From Tritonibacter mobilis (GTDB lineage: Bacteria; Pseudomonadota; Alphaproteobacteria; Rhodobacterales; Rhodobacteraceae): a stretch of 64,000 nt of DNA. The translations under genes were made by a program, and so were the position numbers. Every line of letters begins with the position of its first letter. Position 1 is the first letter of the stretch. Of this stretch, positions 17,272 to 25,818 are shown piece by piece. The notes below the pieces were generated by a model, which saw nothing but the letters and a program-made list of their open reading frames with translations, did not search any database and had not been told where the DNA came from. The stretch covers positions 1-64,000 of the forward strand of contig NZ_LNWY01000024.1 of assembly GCF_001681715.1 (NCBI RefSeq). The letters run 5' to 3'.

Positions 17272-19149
17272 TTAGTGCTCCATCGTGAGGGATTGATAGA
17301 TCTCGGGCAGGGCGCGGGGCAATCTGTCCGGGTCTGGCAGCAAGGTGAAACCGGCGCGGCCAAAGATGCGCGTAAACCAGTCCTGCCCATCTGCGTCGAT
17401 CACAACCGCATGCACTGCATGCCCGAGCGCGCGGGCCTCGCGCACTGCCATGCGGCTGTCTTCGATGCCATGCACGCCTTCGTAGTGATCAAGATCGTTG
17501 GGCTTGCCATCGGTCAAAACAAGAAGCAGGCGGCGGGCGCTGCCTTCCTGGGTCAGTTGGGCCGAGGCGTGACGGATCGCTGCACCCAACCGTGTGTAGT
17601 GACCGGGGGTGAAGCTGCCGATCCGGGCGGTGATATTCGCATCCATCGGCTCATCAAAGCGTTTGGCGCGAGTCAGAAAGACCCGGTCCCGGCGCAGTGA
17701 GGAAAACCCCCAGATGCCAAGGCGGTCTCCAGCGGTTGCAATCCCGGCAGCCAGCGCGGCGAGTGCCTCGCGGGCGGTCTCTATAACAGGGCGTGCGCCC
17801 ACGGTGGCTTCGGTTGAGCGGGAACAATCAATGAGAACCGCGACGCTGAGATCCCGCGCCATGGGGCGGTTGGTCTGCCATACACGGTCGCTGCCTTGTT
17901 GCCCAATGCGCAGGTCGATTTGGGATTGCACAGCCGCGTCCAGATCCAACTCTTCACCGTCCAGTTGCCGGGGCAACATCACACGTTTCGGCATCAGTGG
18001 CGCAAACTGGCGCTGCACCCGTGCCACCAAACGCGGGTCCGGGCTGAAATCGGTGGCGGGTTCGGCGTCGACCTCCAGCACACGCGTATGGTCTGGCATG
18101 TGGCGTGCCAGGCGGTGGTTCCACTCCGGGTAGGTATAGCGCGCTGCCAAGCGTTCGTGTTCGGCATCCTGCGGCGACAGATCGAGCGATATCCGCAGGC
18201 GCGAGGCTGCGCGTTTCATCTGCTGGGAGAGGGATATGTTGTCCTGATCCTCCGCCGCTTTTTGTGCGTTCTCGGTATCGTCGTCATCCACCATCCGGTT
18301 GATGTTCAGGCTTTCGGCCCAAGAGAGGATCGACTCGAACCGGTGAACGATGAAACTGTCCTTGCGACCGGCCTGTTCGCGTTCTTCGCGAAGACCGGTC
18401 TTGCGGGTGGCCATCGCCACACTGGCGGTGTCCAATTGGTCACTGTCGGCGGCAGGCGGGCGGCCCGTGCGTGCTGCGGGCAGGCGCAACCAGATTGGAA
18501 GCGATTGAAAGCGGCGGTATCCGCGCGGTGCAGTGCAATCGCATCGGTCGACAACAGCGCAGGGCAATCCAAGCTGGTCAAGTATTATCCGTTCGATGCG
18601 GGCCTCAAACCGGGGCAGGTTGTTGCGCTGTCGTGTGGCCGCGATATGCGCGCAGAGCGCACCATAGGCGCTGCGCAATCCGGGGCAGGCGGCAAAGGCC
18701 CGATCCGCTGCTTGTGCGTTGGCGGCAATCTCGCCCTGATCTGCCTGATAAGGATCACCAACTGCGCTGGGCAGGTCAATATGAGCGGCCATGGCCGCGA
18801 GCCACAGATAGGCCTGTCGGTTGAGAGTTGGGGTCGGGAACGCCGCCATCACCGGTGGCAGGCGCAGCCGCTCACCATCAAAGCTGGCGACATAGCCGAT
18901 CTCACGCGGGGTGCCGAGACGGCGCAGCAGCGCTGTTCGGTGCTCTAGCGCGACGGCTGGTGCCTCAAGAATCTCCACGCCGCTGTCGCCACCCAGCGCA
19001 CGAAACAGGGTGGCAATGCTGCTGCGCATATCATTGTAGCGCACTGCTACCTCTGCATCGGGGCGTTCAGCCCCGATGCGCGTGGCCATATTGTGCCACA
19101 GGTTGCCCACGGTCTCTTCGGGTTCAAGAAGATCAAGCGCGTGCACCAT
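17272..19149 (-). CDS. norD: NorD nitric oxide reductase activation protein
   Basis: A 625-residue cytoplasmic protein with a C-terminal von Willebrand A domain: DLSVAVLIDCSRSTEAT carries the D-x-S-x-S metal site, followed by the threonine-containing loop PGHYTRLGAAIRHASAQL and LLVLTDGKPND. NorD works with the NorQ ATPase to mature the NorCB complex, probably by metal or haem insertion. I start at the ATG of MVHALDLLEPEE (19149), four bases after the norQ stop; the frame upstream adds unrelated residues. Length fits the family. Confidence 0.93.
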   Translation of the reverse strand: MVHALDLLEPEETVGNLWHNMATRIGAERPDAEVAVRYNDMRSSIATLFRALGGDSGVEILEAPAVALEHRTALLRRLGTPREIGYVASFDGERLRLPPVMAAFPTPTLNRQAYLWLAAMAAHIDLPSAVGDPYQADQGEIAANAQAADRAFAACPGLRSAYGALCAHIAATRQRNNLPRFEARIERIILDQLGLPCAVVDRCDCTAPRGYRRFQSLPIWLRLPAARTGRPPAADSDQLDTASVAMATRKTGLREEREQAGRKDSFIVHRFESILSWAESLNINRMVDDDDTENAQKAAEDQDNISLSQQMKRAASRLRISLDLSPQDAEHERLAARYTYPEWNHRLARHMPDHTRVLEVDAEPATDFSPDPRLVARVQRQFAPLMPKRVMLPRQLDGEELDLDAAVQSQIDLRIGQQGSDRVWQTNRPMARDLSVAVLIDCSRSTEATVGARPVIETAREALAALAAGIATAGDRLGIWGFSSLRRDRVFLTRAKRFDEPMDANITARIGSFTPGHYTRLGAAIRHASAQLTQEGSARRLLLVLTDGKPNDLDHYEGVHGIEDSRMAVREARALGHAVHAVVIDADGQDWFTRIFGRAGFTLLPDPDRLPRALPEIYQSLTMEH

Positions 19150-19153
19150 GATG

Positions 19154-19954
19154 TCACCCGTAGACAGATGCAGTGAGGTCGCGCAGCGCCTGACAGACGT
19201 CTGCCTCGTCACTGAGGGGGGCGATGATTGCCACCTCCAGCGCGCGATCCACGCTCATGCCATTTGCAATCAGCGTGGCTGCGTAGATCAACAGCCGGGT
19301 CGAGACCCCTTCTTCGAGATCCATACCCGAGAGGTTTCGGATATGCCCCGCCAGTCGTACCAGAGCCGCTGCGCGATCATGATCCAGGCCGCTTTCCTCG
19401 GCGACCACTGCGGTTTCAATTTTGGCATCCGGGAATTCAAAGCCAATGGACAGAAAGCGTTGCCGTGTCGAAGGTTTGAGCTTTTTCAGGATGTTCTGGT
19501 AGCCGGGGTTGAAGCTTGCCACCAGCATGAAGCATTTGGGAGCGACCAGCTCTTCGCCAGTGCGGTCGATCACCAACCGACGACGGTCATCGGTCAGCGG
19601 ATGCAGCACCACGGCCACATCCTTGCGGGCCTCGACCACCTCATCGAGATAGCAAATACCGCCTTCGCGCACCGCGCGGGTCAGTGGCCCATCCACCCAA
19701 ACAGTTTCGCCACCTTTGAGCAGATAGCGCCCGATCAGATCGGCGGCAGACAGATCGTCGTGACACGCAACCGTGTGTAGCGGCAGCCCAAGCCGGGCTG
19801 CCATATGTTCCACAAAGCGGGTTTTGCCGCATCCGGTCGGCCCTTTTAGCAGCACGGGCAACTGGTTGGCCTGTGCCATTTCAAAGACCGAAACCTCGTC
19901 ATGTGCCGCCTGATAGAACGGGACTTTTGGAGTGTTGATAGCGTTCATGATCAT
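19154..19954 (-). CDS. norQ: NorQ MoxR-type AAA+ ATPase
   Basis: AAA+ ATPase of about 266 residues. Walker A KGPTGCGKTRF and Walker B CYLDEVVEARKDV are clear, with the MoxR/NorQ pattern KLKPSTRQRFLSIGFEFPD after sensor 1 (LVASFNPGY). It partners NorD in activating nitric oxide reductase. The first ATG at 19954 overlaps the norB stop (ATGA); a second ATG at 19948 has a better-spaced GGGAG site, so the true start may be two codons later. Confidence 0.94.
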   Translation of the reverse strand: MIMNAINTPKVPFYQAAHDEVSVFEMAQANQLPVLLKGPTGCGKTRFVEHMAARLGLPLHTVACHDDLSAADLIGRYLLKGGETVWVDGPLTRAVREGGICYLDEVVEARKDVAVVLHPLTDDRRRLVIDRTGEELVAPKCFMLVASFNPGYQNILKKLKPSTRQRFLSIGFEFPDAKIETAVVAEESGLDHDRAAALVRLAGHIRNLSGMDLEEGVSTRLLIYAATLIANGMSVDRALEVAIIAPLSDEADVCQALRDLTASVYG

Positions 19955-21294
19955 TCTCCCGGAGCGGTGACTGGGCCGGGCGCGATGAGTTCACGCCGCA
20001 CCACCAATTGGCTGTAGATGAACAGGAGCGCCCCGAGGACAACCGCAACACCGGCACCAAACCGCATCATGTAGAAGAGGCCGAGCTGGTCCTGCACATC
20101 CATGTAGTAGTCGCCAACAATGCGCTGCATGTGGGTCTGGATGGTGCCGGCAAACGTCAGCACAAAGGTCATGAAGCACATGCCACCGGTCATCAGCCAG
20201 AAGGACGCCATGTTGAGCACCTGATTATAGGGTGCGCGACCTCTGAGTTGCGGCATCGCATAGGTGAACATGGCAAGGTTCAGAGCGACATAGGCCCCAT
20301 AAAAAGCGAGGTGACCGTGTGCTGCAGTGATTTGGGTGCCGTGGGTGTAGAAATTCACCCCATGCAGCGTGTGCAGGAACCCCCAGACGCCTGCGCCGAA
20401 GAAGGCGACGGTAGAGGCCCCCAGCGACCACAGCAGGGCTGCTTTGTTGGGATGGTTCTTGCGGCCCTTCCAAACCATCACAAAGGCGAAGCTCATCATC
20501 GCGAAGAAAGGCACCACCTCAAAGACAGAGAAGATTGAGCCAATCCACTGCCAGTAGCCCGGTGTGCCGATCCAGAAGAAGTGGTGACCGGTGCCCAGAA
20601 TGCCCGAAAACAATGCAGTTGCGACAATGACATAGAGCCATTTTTCAACCACCTCCCGGTCCACGCCAGTCATTTTCAGCATCAAGTAGCCAAGGATCGC
20701 CGCCATCACCAGTTCCCACGTGGCCTCCACCCAGAGATGAACCACGAACCACCAGTACATTTTATCAAGTGACAGATTGTCGGGGTTGATGAAGGCAAAG
20801 ACCCACAAGAGGCACAAAAGCCAAAGCCCCATCAGCAGGATATTGGTGATCGCAGTTTTGCGTCCGGCCAGAACCGTGAGCGAGATGTTCACCAGAAAGA
20901 TCACCGCCGCGACGAGAATGCCGAATTTCACCCAAAGCGGTTGTTCGAGGAACTCGCGCCCCCCATGGATGCCCACGAGATAGGACACCACAGCCCCAAG
21001 CGTGCCGACCACTAGGATCGCAAGCTGGATATAGGCCAGTTTCGCTGAAAACAGCTCGCGCTCGCTTTCTTCGGGCACCAGATAGTAGGCGGCCCCAAAA
21101 AAACCGAGCAACAGCCAGACGATCAGCGCGTTTGTGTGCAGCATGCGGATGACGTTGAACGGTAAAAGCTCGCTCAGCGTGTTAGGGGATATGTAGATCC
21201 AGCCAGCGAGTAGCCCGCCCAAGACCTGGATCGCAAACAAGGCCATCGCCACCAAGAAATAGGCGTAGGCCACTTTTTGTGATTGATATTTCAT
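19951..21294 (-). CDS. norB: Nitric oxide reductase large subunit NorB
   Basis: Catalytic membrane subunit of cytochrome c-dependent nitric oxide reductase (2 NO to N2O), 447 residues, about twelve helices. Haem and non-haem iron ligands are seen: RMLHTNALIVW, the HLWVEATWELV segment with His and Glu, GILGTGHHFFWIG with the His pair, and ITAAHGHLAFYGAYV with the two haem histidines; the conserved glutamate lies in SVFEVVPF. It has no fused cytochrome c or quinol-oxidase extension, so it is cNOR rather than qNOR. The start at 21294 follows GGAGAAAAGC. Confidence 0.97.
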   Translation of the reverse strand: MKYQSQKVAYAYFLVAMALFAIQVLGGLLAGWIYISPNTLSELLPFNVIRMLHTNALIVWLLLGFFGAAYYLVPEESERELFSAKLAYIQLAILVVGTLGAVVSYLVGIHGGREFLEQPLWVKFGILVAAVIFLVNISLTVLAGRKTAITNILLMGLWLLCLLWVFAFINPDNLSLDKMYWWFVVHLWVEATWELVMAAILGYLMLKMTGVDREVVEKWLYVIVATALFSGILGTGHHFFWIGTPGYWQWIGSIFSVFEVVPFFAMMSFAFVMVWKGRKNHPNKAALLWSLGASTVAFFGAGVWGFLHTLHGVNFYTHGTQITAAHGHLAFYGAYVALNLAMFTYAMPQLRGRAPYNQVLNMASFWLMTGGMCFMTFVLTFAGTIQTHMQRIVGDYYMDVQDQLGLFYMMRFGAGVAVVLGALLFIYSQLVVRRELIAPGPVTAPGE

Positions 21295-21359
21295 GCTTTT
21301 CTCCTTGCGCATGCAGCGATCCGACACTGGGTGATCTGATCGCCTGCTGCGCGTCTCCC

Positions 21360-21812
21360 TCAACCTGCGTCGTTGGGGGGCCAGTTCTGGGTATCGGTCT
21401 GGTCGGCCCATCTCAGGAATTCTGCGAGGGCGCGGGTCTCTTCTTCTGTGAGATCGAAGAATGGCATCTGGCGGCGTCCTTCGACGCCGGAGGGCTGGGC
21501 CTGCATCCAGCCATTAAGGATCTCATAGGCCCCTTCAGGGTCATCGAGGACGCCCCAGCGGGTCATCACATTGCCGACCTCGGGGGCAAAATATGCGCCC
21601 TCGCCATGCAGGGTGTGGCAGTTGATGCAGGAGGCGCGCTCCCAGACGTGTTTGCCGAGGCGCACCTCATCGGTGAGCGGCATTCCGGCGGTGGAGGTCT
21701 CGACGATATAGCGGTGGCTATGCACGGTCATGGCCACGAACACGACAACGAAGAACAAGGAGCCTCCGTAAAACACGTTCCTGGCCCGCGATTTGGTAAG
21801 TATCTCTGACAT
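21360..21812 (-). CDS. norC: Nitric oxide reductase cytochrome c subunit NorC
   Basis: Membrane-anchored monohaem cytochrome c of 150 residues that feeds electrons to NorB. A single N-terminal anchor spans about residues 12-30 (NVFYGGSLFFVVVFVAMTV). The haem site is SCINCHTLHGEGAYFAPE (CxxCH at 62-66), and the distal Met is in RRQMPFF. The ATG at 21812 is preceded by AGGA; the upstream eleven residues are rejected. It is the first gene of norCBQD, 61 bases downstream of an NnrR-type box. Confidence 0.96.
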   Translation of the reverse strand: MSEILTKSRARNVFYGGSLFFVVVFVAMTVHSHRYIVETSTAGMPLTDEVRLGKHVWERASCINCHTLHGEGAYFAPEVGNVMTRWGVLDDPEGAYEILNGWMQAQPSGVEGRRQMPFFDLTEEETRALAEFLRWADQTDTQNWPPNDAG

Positions 21813-21872
21813 GTCGCGGTCCTGAGTACAGTTGCGGATACCCAACCCTTAGTGACCGACGTGTGTCAGATG

Positions 21873-21886
21873 TTGCGCAAGCGCAA
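21873..21886. promoter_or_regulatory. NnrR/Dnr-type box between norC and a DUF1858 gene
   Basis: TTGCGCAAGCGCAA is a near-perfect 14-base palindrome (only the central AA unpaired) with the TTG-N8-CAA pattern. It lies 61 bases before the norC ATG on one side and 52 bases before the DUF1858 ATG on the other, so it could drive both genes. Confidence 0.78.
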
Positions 21887-21937
21887 AGTTCGGATCTGTT
21901 CGTGAATGCAGAATGTATGAATAGGAGGATCTGACCG

Positions 21938-22192
21938 ATGGCCAAACACGACCCGGATGACCCGGATCTGCCGCTTGCAGATTTATTCGCACATTGGCCG
22001 GAGATGGTGGCGGTGTTTCTCGCCTATAAAATGCTCTGCCCGGGCTGTCCTATCGCCCCGTTTCACACTGTGATCGACGCGTGTGAGGAATACGGGCTGC
22101 GGGAACAGGCATTCCGTGCGATGCTGCGTGATCCAGACAAGGCTCGACCGCCACAGCGGCGACCGGGCGCGCGATGCGCTTCCGGCTCGTGA
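21938..22192 (+). CDS. DUF1858 domain protein
   Basis: An 84-residue protein with the DUF1858 pattern: LADLFAHWPEMVAVFLAYKM, then CPGCPIAPFHTVIDACEEYG and a final short helix; the CxxC pair is the family hallmark. The start follows a strong AGGAGG. The last 15 or so residues are basic and not conserved. DUF1858 proteins are often linked to hybrid-cluster or nitrogen-oxide genes and may hold a metal or a disulfide, but no reaction is known. It is divergent from norC and shares its control box. Confidence 0.85.
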   Translation: MAKHDPDDPDLPLADLFAHWPEMVAVFLAYKMLCPGCPIAPFHTVIDACEEYGLREQAFRAMLRDPDKARPPQRRPGARCASGS

Positions 22193-22203
22193 CCATCAGA
22201 GGT

Positions 22204-22899
22204 CTAGCTCTCCGGCGTACTCAACAGCATCAGGCGGTGCGGGTCTGTAATCACGATATGTTTGCGGCGTGAGGCAACAATGCCGTCGCGCTCCCATGCC
22301 GAGAGCAGGCGGCTCACGGTATGCAAGGTGGTTCCGGTCATCTCCGAGATGTTGAGCCGTGTGATGGGGAAGGCGATCTCGATCCCTTGGTCCGTTTTGC
22401 GTCCCGACTGGTTCACGAGACGCAGCAGCGCTGTTGCAATTCTCTGCTCGACCGCCTGCGTGGCCAGTTCGGTAATTCGGCTTTGCATTTCGCCGAGCCG
22501 CTCACCGAGGGTCTTGTAGCTTTCGGTCGCAAACCCCTGATACCGTGCAGTGAAATCTGCCCAGAGGCGGACCGGCCACGAAAGGGCGATGGATTCGACC
22601 ACAGAGATTGCGGTGGCAGGATAGGTGTCTCGACTGAGGGCGGGAGCAATGCCGAACAATTGCCCCGGAGAGATATGCAATGCGATGATTTGCTCGCCGG
22701 TTGGCGTGACTTTGACGACGCGGATGTAGCCGTCGAGCAGCAGATAGAACCGCTCTGCGTCATGGCCTTCGTGAAAGACTTCGGTGCCGGCCTCGACGCG
22801 CTTCGGTGTGGCCTGATCCAGAATTTCGCGAATTTCTCCGCGCTGCAGGCGACTGAACGGGGGTAAACCCGCGAGCAGGCTTTCATCGAGCTGTTTCAA
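22204..22899 (-). CDS. Crp/Fnr-family regulator, Dnr/NnrR type
   Basis: A 231-residue Crp/Fnr regulator. The N-terminal cyclic-nucleotide-like beta barrel includes FHEGHDAERFYLLLDGYIRV, and the C-terminal helix-turn-helix is LNISEMTGTTLHTVSRLLSAWE. It lacks the N-terminal cysteine cluster of oxygen-sensing Fnr, so it belongs with NO-responsive Dnr/NnrR proteins or a near relative. Its place beside nor, and three TTG-N8-CAA boxes in the block, fit control of denitrification genes. Signal (probably NO via haem) is inferred. Confidence 0.88.
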   Translation of the reverse strand: MKQLDESLLAGLPPFSRLQRGEIREILDQATPKRVEAGTEVFHEGHDAERFYLLLDGYIRVVKVTPTGEQIIALHISPGQLFGIAPALSRDTYPATAISVVESIALSWPVRLWADFTARYQGFATESYKTLGERLGEMQSRITELATQAVEQRIATALLRLVNQSGRKTDQGIEIAFPITRLNISEMTGTTLHTVSRLLSAWERDGIVASRRKHIVITDPHRLMLLSTPES

Positions 22900-23057
22900 A
22901 GCGGCCTCATGCTGGCGTCAGTCATGTGTTGTTGCGCAGCGACCTATCAGAAAATCACGGTTTGGACATCTGAGAAAATTCCAAAACCGGCGTGCTCGAC
23001 TTTCCTGCATCACTCAGCCTTGGGTCAGCCCCTGCTCGGTTACGATCATGTCGCGCC

Positions 23058-23460
23058 TTATGTCATGCGGCTGGGATGGATTGTCGCCATACGGGATTGC
23101 AACAGCCAAATCCCGATTGCATGGGGTGCCGGGGTTAGGTTTGCGAGTGCGCGATCAAAGTAGCCGCCACCCTGTCCGAGCCGATAGCCATCCGCGCTCC
23201 TGCCTGCGCAAGGGGCCAATCGAATGTTGGGCGTTCGTTTGGGCGCGTCTGTGGGCAGAACCGGGATGTTTCAATCACCGCCATCATGCGCGTTGCAGGT
23301 ATCCAGCGCCGAAAGACCAGTGGCGCGTGTGCGTCTACCACCGGCAAAACAATCTCGGTGCCTGCATCGTGCAATTCTTTGATCAGTGGGCGCAATTCCG
23401 GCTCGCCTTTGATTGGCCAATAGCTGGAGATTGCCCGAGCGCGTGTGCCTTGCGTCCACT
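23058..23460 (-). pseudogene. Decayed 5-formyltetrahydrofolate cyclo-ligase
   Basis: Read on the minus strand, one frame gives SSYWPIKGEPELRPLIKELH and APLVFRRWIPATRM, typical of 5-formyltetrahydrofolate cyclo-ligase. The homology then jumps to another frame near 23280 (one base missing), where a TGA at 23271-23273 replaces the tryptophan of a GDWNIP-type motif. The new frame continues VLPTDAPKRTPN and GYRLGQGGGYFDR, the family's nucleotide-binding signature, to a stop at 23058-23060. The N-terminal 50 or so residues expected of the family are also missing. It is thus a remnant with at least a frameshift, a nonsense change and a truncation. It lies between the regulator and hemN. Confidence 0.82.
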
Positions 23461-23536
23461 GTGTTTTTTTGAAAATTGAGCCGGGATATTGAGCCCACGC
23501 AAAGTCTCGCCCTGCGTTTGGGCGCATGGTCTCCCC

Positions 23537-24892
23537 ATGACACAGATTGACCGCCTTCGAGCCCATGGCCTTTTTGAGGCACGGGTGCCCCGCTACACCT
23601 CATACCCAACCGCGCCTGTTTTTGCGCCTAAGATCGGCAGCATAGAGCAGACCGAAGCCCTGAGAGCGCTTGATCCCCGTGATCCCGTATCTGTTTACCT
23701 GCACATCCCGTTTTGCGAGCGCTTGTGCTGGTTTTGCGCCTGCCGCACGCAGGGGACAAAGACGCTCAGCCCGGTTGAAAGCTACATCACGACGCTGGAA
23801 CAAGAGCTGGCGCTACTAAAACAGATCTTGCCTGCGGGCCTGCGCATGGGGCGGATGCATTGGGGCGGTGGGACACCCACAATCTTGCCACCAGAGCTGA
23901 TCCAACGGCTGGCTCGAGCGGTTAAGGCGGTGATCCCGCCGACCGGGGATTGGGAGTTCTCCGTGGAAATCGACCCGACCATGGTGGATCGCCAAAAGAT
24001 CTCGGCACTTGCAGAGGAAGGGATGAACCGGGCCTCGCTCGGGATTCAAGACTTTGATCCCAAAGTGCAAGACGCGATTGGTCGCCTGCAGCCGTTTGAT
24101 GTCACCCAGCAATGTGTGGAGGATCTGCGCGCGGCTGGCATTCAGTCGCTTAATGCCGATCTGGTCTACGGTTTGCCACATCAGGACATCACTCGACTGA
24201 ATGATACCGTTTCAAAGGTGCTGGATCTTGCACCGGATCGGATTGCGCTTTTTGGGTATGCGCATGTGCCATGGATGTCCAAACGACAGCGGTTGATCGA
24301 TGAGACGGCCTTGCCCAAAGAGGTGGAGCGTTTTCATCTTGCCGAATACGCTGCAACGCGGTTCAGGGAGGCTGGCTACCGCAGCATAGGGATTGATCAT
24401 TTTTCCAAGCCTGATGACGGGTTGGCACGTGCCATGGAAACAAGGCGGTTGCGGCGGAATTTTCAAGGATATGTAGATGATAGCTGCTCCACCCTAATTG
24501 GGTTGGGCGCGTCTTCGGTGTCGCGACTTCCCACCGGCTATATCCAGAATGCATCCGCCACTGCGGCCTATGTCCAGCGTATCAAAGCGGGAGAACTGGC
24601 TGGAGCGCGGGGCCACATACTGAGCGACGCAGACCTGTTGCGCGCCCGCGCCATCGAGATGATCATGTGTGATTTCCAGCTGGATCTCGCGGAGCTGTCC
24701 AGAGAATTCGGAGCTCTTGTGGAAGCGTTGCGACCAGAAACCGCCCTCGTGATTGATCGTTTCGACGGCATGGTTCAGATCCGGCCCGATGGGTTTGAAA
24801 TACTGCCAGAGGGCCGGGCGCTGACGCGGATCATCGCCAGCTGTTTTGATGCCTATGCACCGATGAACGGGCGCTACAGTCAGGCGTCCTGA
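23537..24892 (+). CDS. hemN: Oxygen-independent coproporphyrinogen III oxidase
   Basis: Radical SAM enzyme of 451 residues that makes protoporphyrinogen IX without oxygen, serving haem synthesis during denitrification. The cluster motif is HIPFCERLCWFCAC (cysteines at about 60, 64 and 67). The N-terminus RVPRYTSYPTAPVF and the later QDFDPKVQDAIGRLQPF, LNADLVYGLPHQ and GLGASSVSRLP segments are HemN-typical. I start at MTQIDRLRAHG (23537); the sixteen codons before it lack family similarity. It runs tail to tail into nirV, with a 13-base overlap of coding ends. Confidence 0.94.
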   Translation: MTQIDRLRAHGLFEARVPRYTSYPTAPVFAPKIGSIEQTEALRALDPRDPVSVYLHIPFCERLCWFCACRTQGTKTLSPVESYITTLEQELALLKQILPAGLRMGRMHWGGGTPTILPPELIQRLARAVKAVIPPTGDWEFSVEIDPTMVDRQKISALAEEGMNRASLGIQDFDPKVQDAIGRLQPFDVTQQCVEDLRAAGIQSLNADLVYGLPHQDITRLNDTVSKVLDLAPDRIALFGYAHVPWMSKRQRLIDETALPKEVERFHLAEYAATRFREAGYRSIGIDHFSKPDDGLARAMETRRLRRNFQGYVDDSCSTLIGLGASSVSRLPTGYIQNASATAAYVQRIKAGELAGARGHILSDADLLRARAIEMIMCDFQLDLAELSREFGALVEALRPETALVIDRFDGMVQIRPDGFEILPEGRALTRIIASCFDAYAPMNGRYSQAS

Positions 24893-25746
24893 CCGGGGCG
24901 CATCCTTTGCCACAAAGATCGCCACCAAGATTCGGGAGCCTCAGCCTGTTCCCGAACCAGTCGAAATCCCAGATGATCCGGTGGCAGCCCCACGGCACAG
25001 CCGCCGACGCTGGCGTCGCGAACAAAATCGACGATTGCCGCGCGGTGGATGCCGCCCGCAATGCGAACCCAACAATAGGGTTCGCTCTCTCGAACGGTGC
25101 CGTCCGGGTGCAATGAGCCACTTTGCATACAACCATCGGTCCATTCCCAGACATTGCCGGATATATCTGCAATACCACGCGAGTTGAGGCCAAATCCGCC
25201 CGCCGGGCGCAACGCAGGACTGGCGGTTCCACGCAGTAAAGTTCCTGCCGCGTATTGGGCCAGCATACGTTGTCCGGGATCCATCTCTCGGGTGTCAGGG
25301 GCGGCATCCCCATAGCGTTCGCCTGCGGCCAGCTGCCATTCCATGTCGCTGGGCAGGCGCCAGTTCTCGCCGGTCTTGCGGGAGTACCAAGTTGCGTAGG
25401 CGCGGGCGTCTTTCCAGTTTACGTGGGTTTGCGGATAATCGCCGCCCATTGTTGGCACCGGGGGGCAAGCGCCAGTGGCGACACAGGCTGCGTATTCGCG
25501 GCGACTGACCTGGTATTTCATGATGGAAAATCCCGCGACCTCAATCTCGTAGGGACGTGGTGAGCGTGATTTTCCATTCTCGACAAAATTGCCAAACGGA
25601 CGATAGCTGATGCGCCCGCTTGGAATCTCAATGAGGTCCACCTCTGGTGACAGGCTGGGGGAGGGCGCGCGGGTCACAACCGCGGCACCCAGTGCAATCA
25701 AAACCACAAGGCTTGTGGCAACAACACTCTTGAGTGATGGTTTCAT
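24880..25746 (-). CDS. nirV: NirV, formylglycine-generating-enzyme-like protein
   Basis: A 288-residue protein with an N-terminal membrane anchor or signal (residues about 8-26, VVATSLVVLIALGAAVV) and an SUMF1/formylglycine-generating fold: EVAGFSIMKYQVSRREYAAC, HVNWKDARAYATWYSRKTG, WRLPSDMEWQLAAG, and SGNVWEWTDGC with HLGFRLVRE at the end. Such proteins downstream of nirK are called NirV; their role in nitrite reduction is unclear and many strains do not need them. The start follows GGGAGATCACCA. It is 72 bases from nirK and probably co-transcribed. Confidence 0.88.
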   Translation of the reverse strand: MKPSLKSVVATSLVVLIALGAAVVTRAPSPSLSPEVDLIEIPSGRISYRPFGNFVENGKSRSPRPYEIEVAGFSIMKYQVSRREYAACVATGACPPVPTMGGDYPQTHVNWKDARAYATWYSRKTGENWRLPSDMEWQLAAGERYGDAAPDTREMDPGQRMLAQYAAGTLLRGTASPALRPAGGFGLNSRGIADISGNVWEWTDGCMQSGSLHPDGTVRESEPYCWVRIAGGIHRAAIVDFVRDASVGGCAVGLPPDHLGFRLVREQAEAPESWWRSLWQRMRPGQDA

Positions 25747-25818
25747 TGGTGATCTCCCAAGCGCTTCAAAGCCGGCCGATCGTGCCGGCCGACCTTGTTC
25801 TTTGATAAAACCTGCGGG

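Noticed and set aside
23461-23490. FNR-like half site TTGAG with a poor second half before hemN
   Set aside because: Only one half resembles the consensus; the other reads GATAT, so it is not called.
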